5,048 nucleotides of DNA from contig JAUZEM010000511.1 in NCBI GenBank assembly GCA_030839005.1, positions 1 through 5,048 of the forward strand. Reading direction: 5' to 3'. The notes beneath the pieces are model-generated. The model had not been told where the DNA came from and did not search any database. It worked only from the letters and a program-made list of their open reading frames with translations. This document shows, one piece after another, positions 1 through 5,048 of this stretch; position 1 is the first letter of the stretch; every line of letters begins with the position of its first letter. The position numbers and the translations under genes are program-made. Source of the DNA: Actinomycetota bacterium (GTDB taxonomy: Bacteria > Actinomycetota > Acidimicrobiia > IMCC26256 > PALSA-610).

Positions 1-645
1 GGCTTGTCGACGCGGCCCCTGGTGCGGGTGCAACCCTTCGACGCGCGCGACGGCCTGCTGGTCGACTCGTCGGTCGTGATGGACGGTCAGTTGTTGCCGC
101 TCACCCGCGCGGGTGTGCTGAGCGGCGATCTGATGGTGGCGCGTTTCGTGCTCGACGAGGTGCAGGGATTCGCCGACGCGACGGACGACGTCAAGCGTCG
201 CCGCGCGCGCCGCGGTCTCGAGACCCTCGACTCGTTGCGTCGCGAGGGACACGTGCGCCTCTTCGTGCTCGACGACGAGATTCCCGAGATCTCCGAGGTC
301 GATGGCAAGCTGATCGCCCTCGCGCGGCGACTGCAGCTGCGATTGCTCACGAACGACGGTCCGCTGGCCCGCAACGCCGAGCTCCAGGGTGTGCCGACGA
401 CGAACCTGCGCAGGCTCGCACAGGAACTGACCCCCAGCATCGGGCCCGGCGATTACGTGCGCGTCGCGCTGACGCGAGAAGGCAAGGAGATCGGGCAGGG
501 CGTCGGTCATCTCGACGACGGTTCGATGGTGGTGGTAAACGGCGGACACGAGCTGGTCGGCGGTCCCGAGGTCACACTCCAGGTGACATCCGTGGTGCCG
601 ACCGCCGCCGGGCGCTTGCTGTTTGCTCGCGTCGACGCGTCCTGA
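1..645 (+). CDS. PIN/TRAM-domain protein (YacL-like putative RNase), 5' end cut by window
   Basis: The frame is open to the left edge, so the gene begins outside the window. The TTG at 4 reads as an internal Leu in GLSTRPLV and is probably not the start. Counting that Leu as residue 1, a PIN nuclease fold covers about 17-142. Its expected acidic metal-site residues are present: D21 in LLVDSSVVMDG, E52 in FVLDEVQ, D100 in EVDGKL and D118 in LLTNDG. A TRAM RNA-binding domain follows (about 145-211), with LDDGSMVVVNGG and a TAAGRLLFAR ending. Related full-length proteins are about 350 residues with several N-terminal membrane helices before the PIN domain. Those helices would lie upstream here, which is inferred. 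The family is thought to act on RNA but its cellular role is poorly defined. ispD starts 26 bases downstream, so co-transcription is likely. Confidence 0.9.
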   Translation, partial: GLSTRPLVRVQPFDARDGLLVDSSVVMDGQLLPLTRAGVLSGDLMVARFVLDEVQGFADATDDVKRRRARRGLETLDSLRREGHVRLFVLDDEIPEISEVDGKLIALARRLQLRLLTNDGPLARNAELQGVPTTNLRRLAQELTPSIGPGDYVRVALTREGKEIGQGVGHLDDGSMVVVNGGHELVGGPEVTLQVTSVVPTAAGRLLFARVDAS

Positions 646-671
646 CGCCGAGCCTGGGCCAGACTGGCGCG

Positions 672-1310
672 GTGAAGACGTGGGCGATCGTCGTTGCCGC
701 AGGCGGTGGCGCGCGCTTCGGTGCCGCGAAGCAGTTCGCGCGCCTCGGCAACGGGAGCGTCCTCGACCGCGCCGCGGGCGTTGCTCGGGAGTCGTGTAGC
801 GGAGTCGTGGTCGTGCTCCCCGCCGGACGCGATTGGCAGGCGCCCTCCGGCGTGCTCGTCGCGATCGGGGGGGCGACCCGCTCGGCCTCGGTTCGGGCCG
901 GGCTCGCGTGCGTGCCCGACGACGTCGACGTCGTGGTCGTGCACGACGCCGCGCGTCCGCTCGCGTCGCGCGCGCTCTTCGCCCGGGTCATCGGCGCCGT
1001 GCGTGCCGGCGCCGACGCCGCCGTGCCGGCGATGCCGGTGACCGACACCGTGAAACGCGTGCGCGATCACCTCGTCGTCGAGACCGTGCGTCGCGACGAC
1101 CTCGTCGCGGTGCAGACGCCACAAGCGTTTCGCCGTTCGGTCCTCCAGGCTGCGCATGCGGGCGCCGGACTCGAAACCGACGACGCCGCGCTCGTCGAAG
1201 CCGCCGGAGGCAGCGTCGTCGTCGTCGAGGGTGAACCGCGTAACCTCAAGCTGACGCTGGTCGACGACCTCGAGATCGCCCAGGCGTTGATCGAGGGTGC
1301 CCGCGCGTGA
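672..1310 (+). CDS. ispD: 2-C-methyl-D-erythritol 4-phosphate cytidylyltransferase
   Basis: Third step of the MEP isoprenoid pathway: CTP plus methylerythritol phosphate gives CDP-methylerythritol and pyrophosphate, in the cytosol. The nucleotide-binding loop AAGGGARFGAAKQF (residues 9-22) supplies R15 and K20. GGATRSASVRAGL (66-78), VVHDAARP (89-96, with D92), TDTVKR (124-129), R141, QTPQAFR (148-154) and NLKLT (191-195, with K193) match the family signature in order. At 212 residues it is slightly shorter than the roughly 230 usual. The loop between R15 and K20 is two residues shorter than in E. coli and lacks the Pro before KQ. The GTG start at 672 places the loop at the correct N-terminal distance. 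No Shine-Dalgarno sequence is visible; a CAGACT element ends 7 bases before the start, so leaderless initiation or read-through from the upstream gene are both possible. The stop overlaps the start of ispF by 4 bases, which suggests translational coupling. Confidence 0.96.
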   Translation: MKTWAIVVAAGGGARFGAAKQFARLGNGSVLDRAAGVARESCSGVVVVLPAGRDWQAPSGVLVAIGGATRSASVRAGLACVPDDVDVVVVHDAARPLASRALFARVIGAVRAGADAAVPAMPVTDTVKRVRDHLVVETVRRDDLVAVQTPQAFRRSVLQAAHAGAGLETDDAALVEAAGGSVVVVEGEPRNLKLTLVDDLEIAQALIEGARA

Positions 1311-1807
1311 CGAGAAACCGGGTCGGCCTGGGTTTCGACGTTCACCCGTTCGGTGACGCCCCGCCGCTTGTGCTCGGCGGTGTCACCATCGCGGACGCGC
1401 CCCGCCTCGCCGGCCACTCCGACGGCGACGCCATTGCCCACGCGGTCGCCGACGCGATTCTCGGCCCGGCCGGTCTTCCCGATCTCGGAACGCTGTTCCC
1501 GTCCACCGAAGAGCAGTACCGCGACGCCGACTCGATGGGTCTGCTCGCGGAGGTGGCCCGGCGCGTCGCGCGCGACGGCTTTTGGGTCGAGAACGTCGAC
1601 GTCGTCGTCGCGGCGGAGACGCCGGCGCTCGCTCCTCACATCGACGCGATGGTCGCGAACCTTGTTCGCGCGCTGGTGCCGCTGCGCGAGCCGATGGGCT
1701 TCGGGATCGGCGCGGCAGTGCGACCGAAGCGGGGCGAGGGTTTGGGCGCGATCGGGCGTTCGGAGGGAATCGCGGTCTGGGCGGTCGCCCTCCTCGCGCG
1801 CAGCTGA
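1307..1807 (+). CDS. ispF: 2-C-methyl-D-erythritol 2,4-cyclodiphosphate synthase
   Basis: Fifth step of the MEP pathway: cyclises CDP-methylerythritol 2-phosphate, releasing CMP. The family forms trimers with active sites at subunit interfaces. The length of 166 residues is normal. The zinc ligands D11 and H13 (GFDVHPF) and H45 (GHSDGDAIAH) are present, as are D49, LPDLGTLFP with D59, ADS (74-76), PHI (110-112) and the C-terminal GRSEGIA (150-156). Two usual signatures differ. The PK of the cytidine-binding segment is P106-A107, and the usual Thr-Thr-Thr-Glu loop reads K141-R142-G143-E144, with only the Glu kept. Fold and remaining ligands argue for a true IspF and not a decayed copy. The GTG start overlaps the ispD stop (GTGA), so it is probably coupled to ispD. 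IspE, the enzyme between IspD and IspF, is not in this window. Confidence 0.95.
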   Translation: MTRNRVGLGFDVHPFGDAPPLVLGGVTIADAPRLAGHSDGDAIAHAVADAILGPAGLPDLGTLFPSTEEQYRDADSMGLLAEVARRVARDGFWVENVDVVVAAETPALAPHIDAMVANLVRALVPLREPMGFGIGAAVRPKRGEGLGAIGRSEGIAVWAVALLARS

Positions 1808-1836
1808 ATCTCCGGGATCCGACGGGGAGCGCCGAT

Positions 1837-1842
1837 TAGCCT
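1837..1842 (+). promoter_or_regulatory. Candidate -10 element of a leaderless cysS promoter (TAGCCT)
   Basis: TAGCCT fits the actinobacterial TAnnnT -10 pattern and ends 7 bases before the A of the cysS ATG, so a transcript would start at or very near the start codon. No Shine-Dalgarno sequence lies close to that ATG, consistent with leaderless translation. No good -35 hexamer is seen 16-18 bases upstream. The element lies in a small inverted repeat, GCCGA (1831-1835) and TCGGC (1842-1846). The same TTAGCCT heptamer recurs in the promoter before the RCC1-like gene. This is inference from sequence only. Confidence 0.45.
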
Positions 1843-1848
1843 CGGCCG

Positions 1849-3210
1849 ATGCTGCGGCTCTACGACACCGCGATGCGGGCGAAGGTCGACTTCGTGCCGA
1901 GCGTCGAAGGACGCGTGTCGATGTACGTCTGCGGCGCGACCCCGTACGACGTTCCGCATCTCGGTCACGGTCGCAAGGAGGTCGTGTTCGACACGATCCG
2001 GCGTTATCTCGTCTGGCGCGGATACGCGGTGAAGTACGTGAGCAACGTCACCGACATCGAGGACAAGATCATCGCTCGGGCCCACGAGGAGGGCACCACC
2101 GAGCCGGAGTTGGTGGCGCGGTTCGAGGTGACGTTTCGGAGCGCGTTCGACCGTTTGAACATCTTGCCGCCCGACGACGAGCCCCGAGCCACCGAATGGA
2201 TCGAGGAGATGACGCGGCTGATCGCGCAGCTGGTCGCGAACGGTCACGCGTATGTCGTCGAGGGACAAGGCGTCTACTTCCAGGTCGACACGCTGCCCAG
2301 CTACGGCTCGCTCTCGCATCGCACGCTCGACGAGTTGCTCGAGAGCGCGGGAGCTCGAGTCGACGTCGACGAACGCAAGCGCGCGCCGGTCGACTTCGCG
2401 CTCTGGAAGACGGCGAAGCCAGGCGAGCCCGCCTGGGACTCGCCGTGGGGTCTTGGCCGTCCCGGATGGCACATCGAATGCTCCGCGATGTCGTTGAAGC
2501 TGCTCGGCGACGGCTTCGACATCCATGGCGGCGGGAGCGACCTCGTGTTCCCGCATCACGAGAACGAGATCGCTCAGGCCGTCGGCGCGGGGCACGAGTT
2601 CGCGCGGTACTGGCTGCACAACGGCATGTTGAACGTCGACGGGCAGAAGATGTCGAAGTCGCTCGGCAACTTCGTCACGCTCGTCGACGTCCTCGAGCAA
2701 TACGACCCCCGCGCCTTTCGGCTCCTCGTGCTCCAGACGCACTATCGGCGGGGGATGGAGGTCGGCGAAAAGGAGTTGGCCGACGCGGAGAAGGCGATCG
2801 GCCGGCTCGACGCCTTGGCCCGCCGGGTACGCGCGGACGGTCTCGAGTCCGCGCCGGTCGGCGACATCACGCCTTTCCGCGACGTGATGGACGACGACTT
2901 CGACACGCCGGCTGCGCTCGCGTACGTGTTCGAGCTCGTGCGCGACGCGAACGTCGCGCTCGACGAAGGCCTGCAGGACACTGCGGCTGCGTCGTTCGCG
3001 ACTGTGCGCGAGCTCGCGGCAGAGCTCGGCATCGAGCTGCGGGCCGAGGCTCCGGAGGCCGATGCGGAGATCGACGCCCTCGTCGAGGCGCGGGAGGCGG
3101 CGCGTCGCGCCAAGGATTGGGCCGAGAGCGATCGGATCCGCGATGAGCTCTCCCGGCGGGGCATCGTCGTCGAGGACACCCCGCGGGGACCCGAGTGGCG
3201 CCGCGAGTGA
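1849..3210 (+). CDS. cysS: Cysteine--tRNA ligase
   Basis: Charges tRNA-Cys with cysteine in two ATP-dependent steps in the cytosol; class I synthetase. The length of 453 residues is typical. Zinc ligands are visible at C28 (YVCGATPYD), C211 (WHIECS), H236 and E240 (FPHHENE). The HIGH motif is HLGH (37-40) and KMSKS is at 267-271 within DGQKMSKSLGNF. An anticodon-side helical region follows, ending in a CysS-type tail (KDWAESDRIRDEL, then GIVVEDT and GPEW). The CGATPYD...HLGH wording resembles MshC, the CysS-derived mycothiol ligase. However, the full C-terminal DALR-like region and tail identify a real CysS, since MshC is about 40 residues shorter and lacks this tail. The ATG at 1849 puts C28 at its canonical position. 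It lies 41 bases after ispF, and its stop overlaps the likely GTG start of rlmB. Confidence 0.97.
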   Translation: MLRLYDTAMRAKVDFVPSVEGRVSMYVCGATPYDVPHLGHGRKEVVFDTIRRYLVWRGYAVKYVSNVTDIEDKIIARAHEEGTTEPELVARFEVTFRSAFDRLNILPPDDEPRATEWIEEMTRLIAQLVANGHAYVVEGQGVYFQVDTLPSYGSLSHRTLDELLESAGARVDVDERKRAPVDFALWKTAKPGEPAWDSPWGLGRPGWHIECSAMSLKLLGDGFDIHGGGSDLVFPHHENEIAQAVGAGHEFARYWLHNGMLNVDGQKMSKSLGNFVTLVDVLEQYDPRAFRLLVLQTHYRRGMEVGEKELADAEKAIGRLDALARRVRADGLESAPVGDITPFRDVMDDDFDTPAALAYVFELVRDANVALDEGLQDTAAASFATVRELAAELGIELRAEAPEADAEIDALVEAREAARRAKDWAESDRIRDELSRRGIVVEDTPRGPEWRRE

Positions 3211-3950
3211 GCAAGGGCGCGTTCGAGCTGGGCGGGGAGCAGGTCGAAGGGCGGCGTGCGGTGCTCGAGCTGCTGCGCGCCGGTGGTCGACGGGCGCGCG
3301 CGGTGTACCTCTCGAGCGCGATCGGCCGCGACGAAACGGTGCAGGAGATCGTCGAGCGGGGGGCCGGAGCGATCCGTGTCGTCCCCGCGGAACGGGTGGA
3401 GCAGCTGGCGCGCTCCGACGTCCACCAGGGCGTGGTCGCCATGGCGTCGCCGCTACGCGCCGCGGATCTCGACGCGCTGTTGGCCGTGCCGGACGCGTTC
3501 CTGGTCGCCGTCGACGGCGTGACCGATCCGCGCAACCTCGGCGCGATCATGCGCTCGGCCGAGACCGCGGGCGCGACCGGCGTCGTCCTGCCTCGTCACC
3601 GGTCGGCGCGTATCACTCCCGTCGTCGCGAAGGCGGCCGCCGGCGCGATCGAGTATCTGCCGGTCGCGCTCGTCGGCGGCATCCCCGCCGCGATAGAGCG
3701 CGCGGCGCGCGCCGGTTGTTGGACCGTCGGTCTGGACGAGGAGGGCGATCGCAGCTTGTTCGAGCTCGACCTGGCCGACCAACCGATCGTCCTCGTGTTC
3801 GGCTCCGAGGGCCGGGGTCTCGCGCGTCTCACGCGCGAGCGTTGCGACGTGCTCGTACGCATTCCGGTGCAGGGCCACCTCGCGTCGCTGAACGTTTCGG
3901 CCGCCGCGACGCTCGCATGTCACGAGGTCGCCCGGCGCCGACACCCGTAG
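3207..3950 (+). CDS. rlmB: 23S rRNA (guanosine-2'-O)-methyltransferase, TrmH/SpoU family
   Basis: Uses S-adenosylmethionine to methylate a ribose 2'-OH; family members of this type modify G2251 (E. coli numbering) in the peptidyl-transferase region of 23S rRNA. Residues about 10-85 form the L30e-like substrate-binding domain, ending HQGVVA. The SPOUT trefoil-knot domain follows with motif 1 DPRNLGAIMRSA (107-118; N110 and R116), motif 2 VFGSEGRGL (about 197-205; E201) and motif 3 IPVQGHLASLNVSAA (about 219-233; N229). The length of 247 residues is typical. I chose the GTG at 3207 because its GTGA overlap with the cysS stop copies the ispD/ispF junction. An in-frame GTG at 3195 would add MAPR, and it has GGGGA at a good distance (3185-3189), so it is a real alternative. 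Exact target specificity is inferred from family and from the conserved cysS-rlmB adjacency. Confidence 0.92.
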   Translation: MSKGAFELGGEQVEGRRAVLELLRAGGRRARAVYLSSAIGRDETVQEIVERGAGAIRVVPAERVEQLARSDVHQGVVAMASPLRAADLDALLAVPDAFLVAVDGVTDPRNLGAIMRSAETAGATGVVLPRHRSARITPVVAKAAAGAIEYLPVALVGGIPAAIERAARAGCWTVGLDEEGDRSLFELDLADQPIVLVFGSEGRGLARLTRERCDVLVRIPVQGHLASLNVSAAATLACHEVARRRHP

Positions 3951-3977
3951 TGGGACCGGTCGCGCCGGATGGGGACG

Positions 3978-3999
3978 GTGCGAACATGTTCCGTCGCAC
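3978..3999 (+). terminator. Weak inverted repeat after rlmB, possible terminator or palindromic site
   Basis: GTGCGA (3978-3983) and TCGCAC (3994-3999) can pair as a 6-base stem with a 10-base loop, 28 bases after the rlmB stop. The 10-base perfect palindrome GAACATGTTC (3982-3991) overlaps the left arm. No T-tract follows, so as an intrinsic terminator it is weak. Its position at the end of the cluster is the main support. Confidence 0.25.
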
Positions 4000-4100
4000 G
4001 CCGGCGAGGTTGGTCGGACCGCGCGTCGGCCTTGGACGAGGGATCGCGTCGGGCATCGGTGAGAACGGTGGGTGACGGCGATTCAGGCAGGTCGGGCGCG

Positions 4101-4129
4101 TTGACCCCCGCGCTCGGGTGCCTTAGCCT
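4101..4129 (+). promoter_or_regulatory. Housekeeping-type promoter for the RCC1-like gene
   Basis: TTGACC (4101-4106) and TAGCCT (4124-4129) are separated by exactly 17 bases, a near-ideal primary-sigma layout for an actinobacterium. Transcription would start around 4135-4137, giving a leader of about 50 bases before the RCC1-like start codon. The gene after it therefore appears to have its own promoter, independent of the housekeeping cluster. Confidence 0.65.
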
Positions 4130-4140
4130 GCTCGGTCAGG

Positions 4141-4180
4141 ACCAGCACGCTTGGTGGGGTACCAACACACGCTGGTGGGG
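4141..4180 (+). repeat. Paired imperfect direct repeats that can fold as a nested hairpin in the leader
   Basis: Two similar blocks lie at 4141-4159 and 4161-4180, each starting ACCA and ending GGTGGGG. The same stretch can fold as one structure. An outer stem pairs ACCAGC (4141-4146) with GCTGGT (4171-4176), and an inner stem pairs TTGGT (4151-4155) with ACCAA (4161-4165) around the loop GGGGT. It lies between the predicted transcription start and the ribosome binding site. A role in control is possible but unproven. Confidence 0.5.
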
Positions 4181-4183
4181 GAG
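4177..4183 (+). promoter_or_regulatory. Shine-Dalgarno-like site that favours the second ATG
   Basis: GGGGGAG at 4177-4183 precedes two adjacent in-frame ATG codons at 4186 and 4189. The GGAG core (4180-4183) is 2 bases from the first and 5 bases from the second, so the ATG at 4189 is better placed. It also gives a normal signal peptide beginning MRRIG. The site directly abuts the leader hairpin. Confidence 0.6.
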
Positions 4184-4188
4184 TCATG

Positions 4189-5048
4189 ATGCGCCGTATC
4201 GGTGTTGCCTTGTTGTTGATCGCGGCTGGGCTGGTGTGGGCCGCCGTGCCTGCAGCTGCCGTAGCGGACCGCGCGGGTGCCCGGACGGTGACGCCCGCGA
4301 TCGCGGCGGGCGGTTCCCATTCGTGTGGGTTGTCGGCCAACGGCAAGGTGAAGTGCTGGGGCCGCAACAGCTCTGGTCAGTTGGGCACTGGCAACACGAC
4401 CAACGCGTCGAAGCCGGTGGCGGTGAGCGGCTTCACGGGCGGTACGAGGGCGGTCGCGATCAGCGCCGGCGACTCCCATTCGTGTGCGGTGTTCGCGAAC
4501 GGCACCCCGAAGTGTTGGGGCGCCAACGCGTCGGGTCAGTTGGGGAACGGCACCACGACCGACGCGTCGACGCCTGTGGTGGTGACCGGCCTGTCCACGG
4601 CGGTCGCGATCACCGCGGGCGGCAACCATTCGTGTGCGCTGTTGGCGAACGGCACCGCCAAGTGCTGGGGTCTGAACGCGTCGGGTCAGTTGGGGAACGG
4701 CACCACGACGAACGCGTCGACGCCGGTGGTGGTAAGCGGTCTGAGTACCGCGGTCGCGATCAGCGCGGGCGGTTTCCATTCGTGTGCGTTGTTGGCGAAC
4801 GGCACCGCGAAGTGCTGGGGGCTCAACGCGCCGGGTCAGTTGGGGAACGGCACCACGACCAATTCATCGACGCCGGTGGTAGTTACCGGCCTGTCCACTG
4901 CCGTCGCGATCACCGCGGGTACCAACCATTCGTGCGCGTTGTTGGCGAACGGCACCGCCAGGTGCTGGGGCTACAACGGCGCGGGCCAGTTGGGGAACGG
5001 CACCACGACCAACGCATTGACGCCGGTGGTGGTGACCGGCCTTTCGAC
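4189..5048 (+). CDS. Secreted RCC1-like repeat protein, 3' end cut by window
   Basis: The frame is open to the right edge; 286 residues are visible. Residues 1-26 form a classical signal peptide: MRR, then a hydrophobic core (VALLLIAAGLVWAAV), then AVA before D27 as likely cleavage site. From about residue 38 come five RCC1-type repeats with H44, H97, H147, H197 and H247 as phase markers. Each reads roughly HSCALLANGTAKCWGxNxxGQLGNGTTT, then TPVVV and a short link. Unit length is 53 residues once and 50 after that. Each unit has two Cys, at 46/56, 99/109, 149/159, 199/209 and 249/259, which suggests a disulfide per blade in an exported protein. RCC1 repeats form seven-bladed propellers that usually bind proteins; no enzymatic domain is visible and the partner is unknown. 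A wall anchor or extra domain could follow beyond the window. ATG 4186 is an alternative start. Codon choice (CAT for all five His, frequent TTG for Leu) differs from the upstream cluster. Confidence 0.88.
   Translation, partial: MRRIGVALLLIAAGLVWAAVPAAAVADRAGARTVTPAIAAGGSHSCGLSANGKVKCWGRNSSGQLGTGNTTNASKPVAVSGFTGGTRAVAISAGDSHSCAVFANGTPKCWGANASGQLGNGTTTDASTPVVVTGLSTAVAITAGGNHSCALLANGTAKCWGLNASGQLGNGTTTNASTPVVVSGLSTAVAISAGGFHSCALLANGTAKCWGLNAPGQLGNGTTTNSSTPVVVTGLSTAVAITAGTNHSCALLANGTARCWGYNGAGQLGNGTTTNALTPVVVTGLS
4318..5048 (+). repeat. Tandem DNA repeats, 150-base period, coding for RCC1 units
   Basis: The CAT codon of each HSC motif falls at 4318, 4477, 4627, 4777 and 4927, giving one spacing of 159 bases and then three of exactly 150. 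A 23-base stretch is identical in four successive units, at 4537-4559, 4687-4709, 4837-4859 and 4987-5009. The array continues past the right edge. Identity at synonymous sites points to recent expansion or gene conversion between units and not just protein-level constraint. Confidence 0.92.

Noticed and set aside
867..873. Run of seven G in ispD as a slippage or phase-variation site
   Set aside because: Lies in a GGATR motif that is conserved in the family, the frame is intact, and such runs are common at this GC content.
507..1157. 216-codon minus-strand frame opposite the PIN/TRAM end and ispD
   Set aside because: Antisense to conserved coding sequence, His/Arg/Asp-rich and motif-free.
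1636..2742. 368-codon open frame on the minus strand
   Set aside because: Antisense to ispF and cysS, of low-complexity Arg/Val/Asp composition, without motifs.
1353..3146. Long 597-codon open frame on the plus strand across ispF and cysS
   Set aside because: It is Arg/Ser-rich with no domain and lies out of frame with two clearly recognised enzymes; long stop-free shadows are expected at this GC content.
3982..3991. GAACATGTTC considered as a LexA (SOS) box
   Set aside because: The actinobacterial/Bacillus box needs GAAC and GTTC separated by four bases; here the gap is two.
3062..4075. 337-codon plus-strand frame extending past rlmB, and its 3986-4075 tail as a possible small protein (29 codons)
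   Set aside because: Mostly an Arg/Gly-rich shadow of cysS and rlmB. The tail starting at ATG 3986 has no ribosome binding site and no recognisable features.
3951..4188. tRNA or other structured RNA gene in the intergenic gap
   Set aside because: No cloverleaf, no T-loop GTTCRA signature in position and no CCA end; only the promoter, inverted repeat and leader structure are supported.
4123..4779. 218-codon minus-strand frame with an internal repeat pattern
   Set aside because: Its repetition (RxDRDRRG, HHRRRRV) is just the complement of the RCC1 repeats; His/Arg-rich, with no start signal.
4318..5048. 150-base tandem repeats considered as a CRISPR array
   Set aside because: Units are coding, in frame throughout, have no unique spacers and encode RCC1 blades.

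Overview
The window is GC-rich and densely coded on the plus strand, and it looks like an actinobacterial chromosome. The best guess is the class Acidimicrobiia or a close relative. That guess rests on gene order (PIN/TRAM protein, ispD, ispF, cysS, rlmB), on GTG starts with GTGA stop/start overlaps, and on TAnnnT-type -10 elements next to start codons. It is inferred from context and not from a taxonomic marker.

Positions 1-3950 hold a compact housekeeping cluster. It opens with the C-terminal part of a PIN/TRAM-domain protein (1-645, cut by the left edge). IspD (672-1310) and IspF (1307-1807) follow and overlap by 4 bases; they are two enzymes of the MEP isoprenoid pathway. Next come cysteinyl-tRNA synthetase CysS (1849-3210) and the TrmH/SpoU-family rRNA 2'-O-methyltransferase RlmB (start probably 3207, end 3950), also with a 4-base overlap. 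The genes join isoprenoid precursor synthesis, cysteine charging and rRNA modification. Co-transcription is likely, with a possible extra leaderless promoter in front of cysS and a weaker one in front of ispD.

Positions 3951-4188 are non-coding. They hold a small inverted repeat after rlmB (a weak terminator candidate), a well-formed promoter (TTGACC, 17 bases, TAGCCT) and a roughly 50-base leader. The leader contains a pair of imperfect direct repeats that can also fold as a nested hairpin just ahead of a purine-rich ribosome binding site.

From 4189 (or 4186) to the right edge runs an unfinished gene for a secreted RCC1-like repeat protein. It has a signal peptide and then five 50-residue repeats, each with two cysteines and about 150 bases long, almost identical at DNA level. 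This accessory gene differs in codon choice and architecture from the cluster before it.

Most of the window is ordinary conserved biology. The points most worth a second look are the IspF active-site loop, where Thr-Thr-Thr-Glu is replaced by Lys-Arg-Gly-Glu, the higher-order 300-base periodicity in the RCC1 repeats, and the structured leader in front of that gene.
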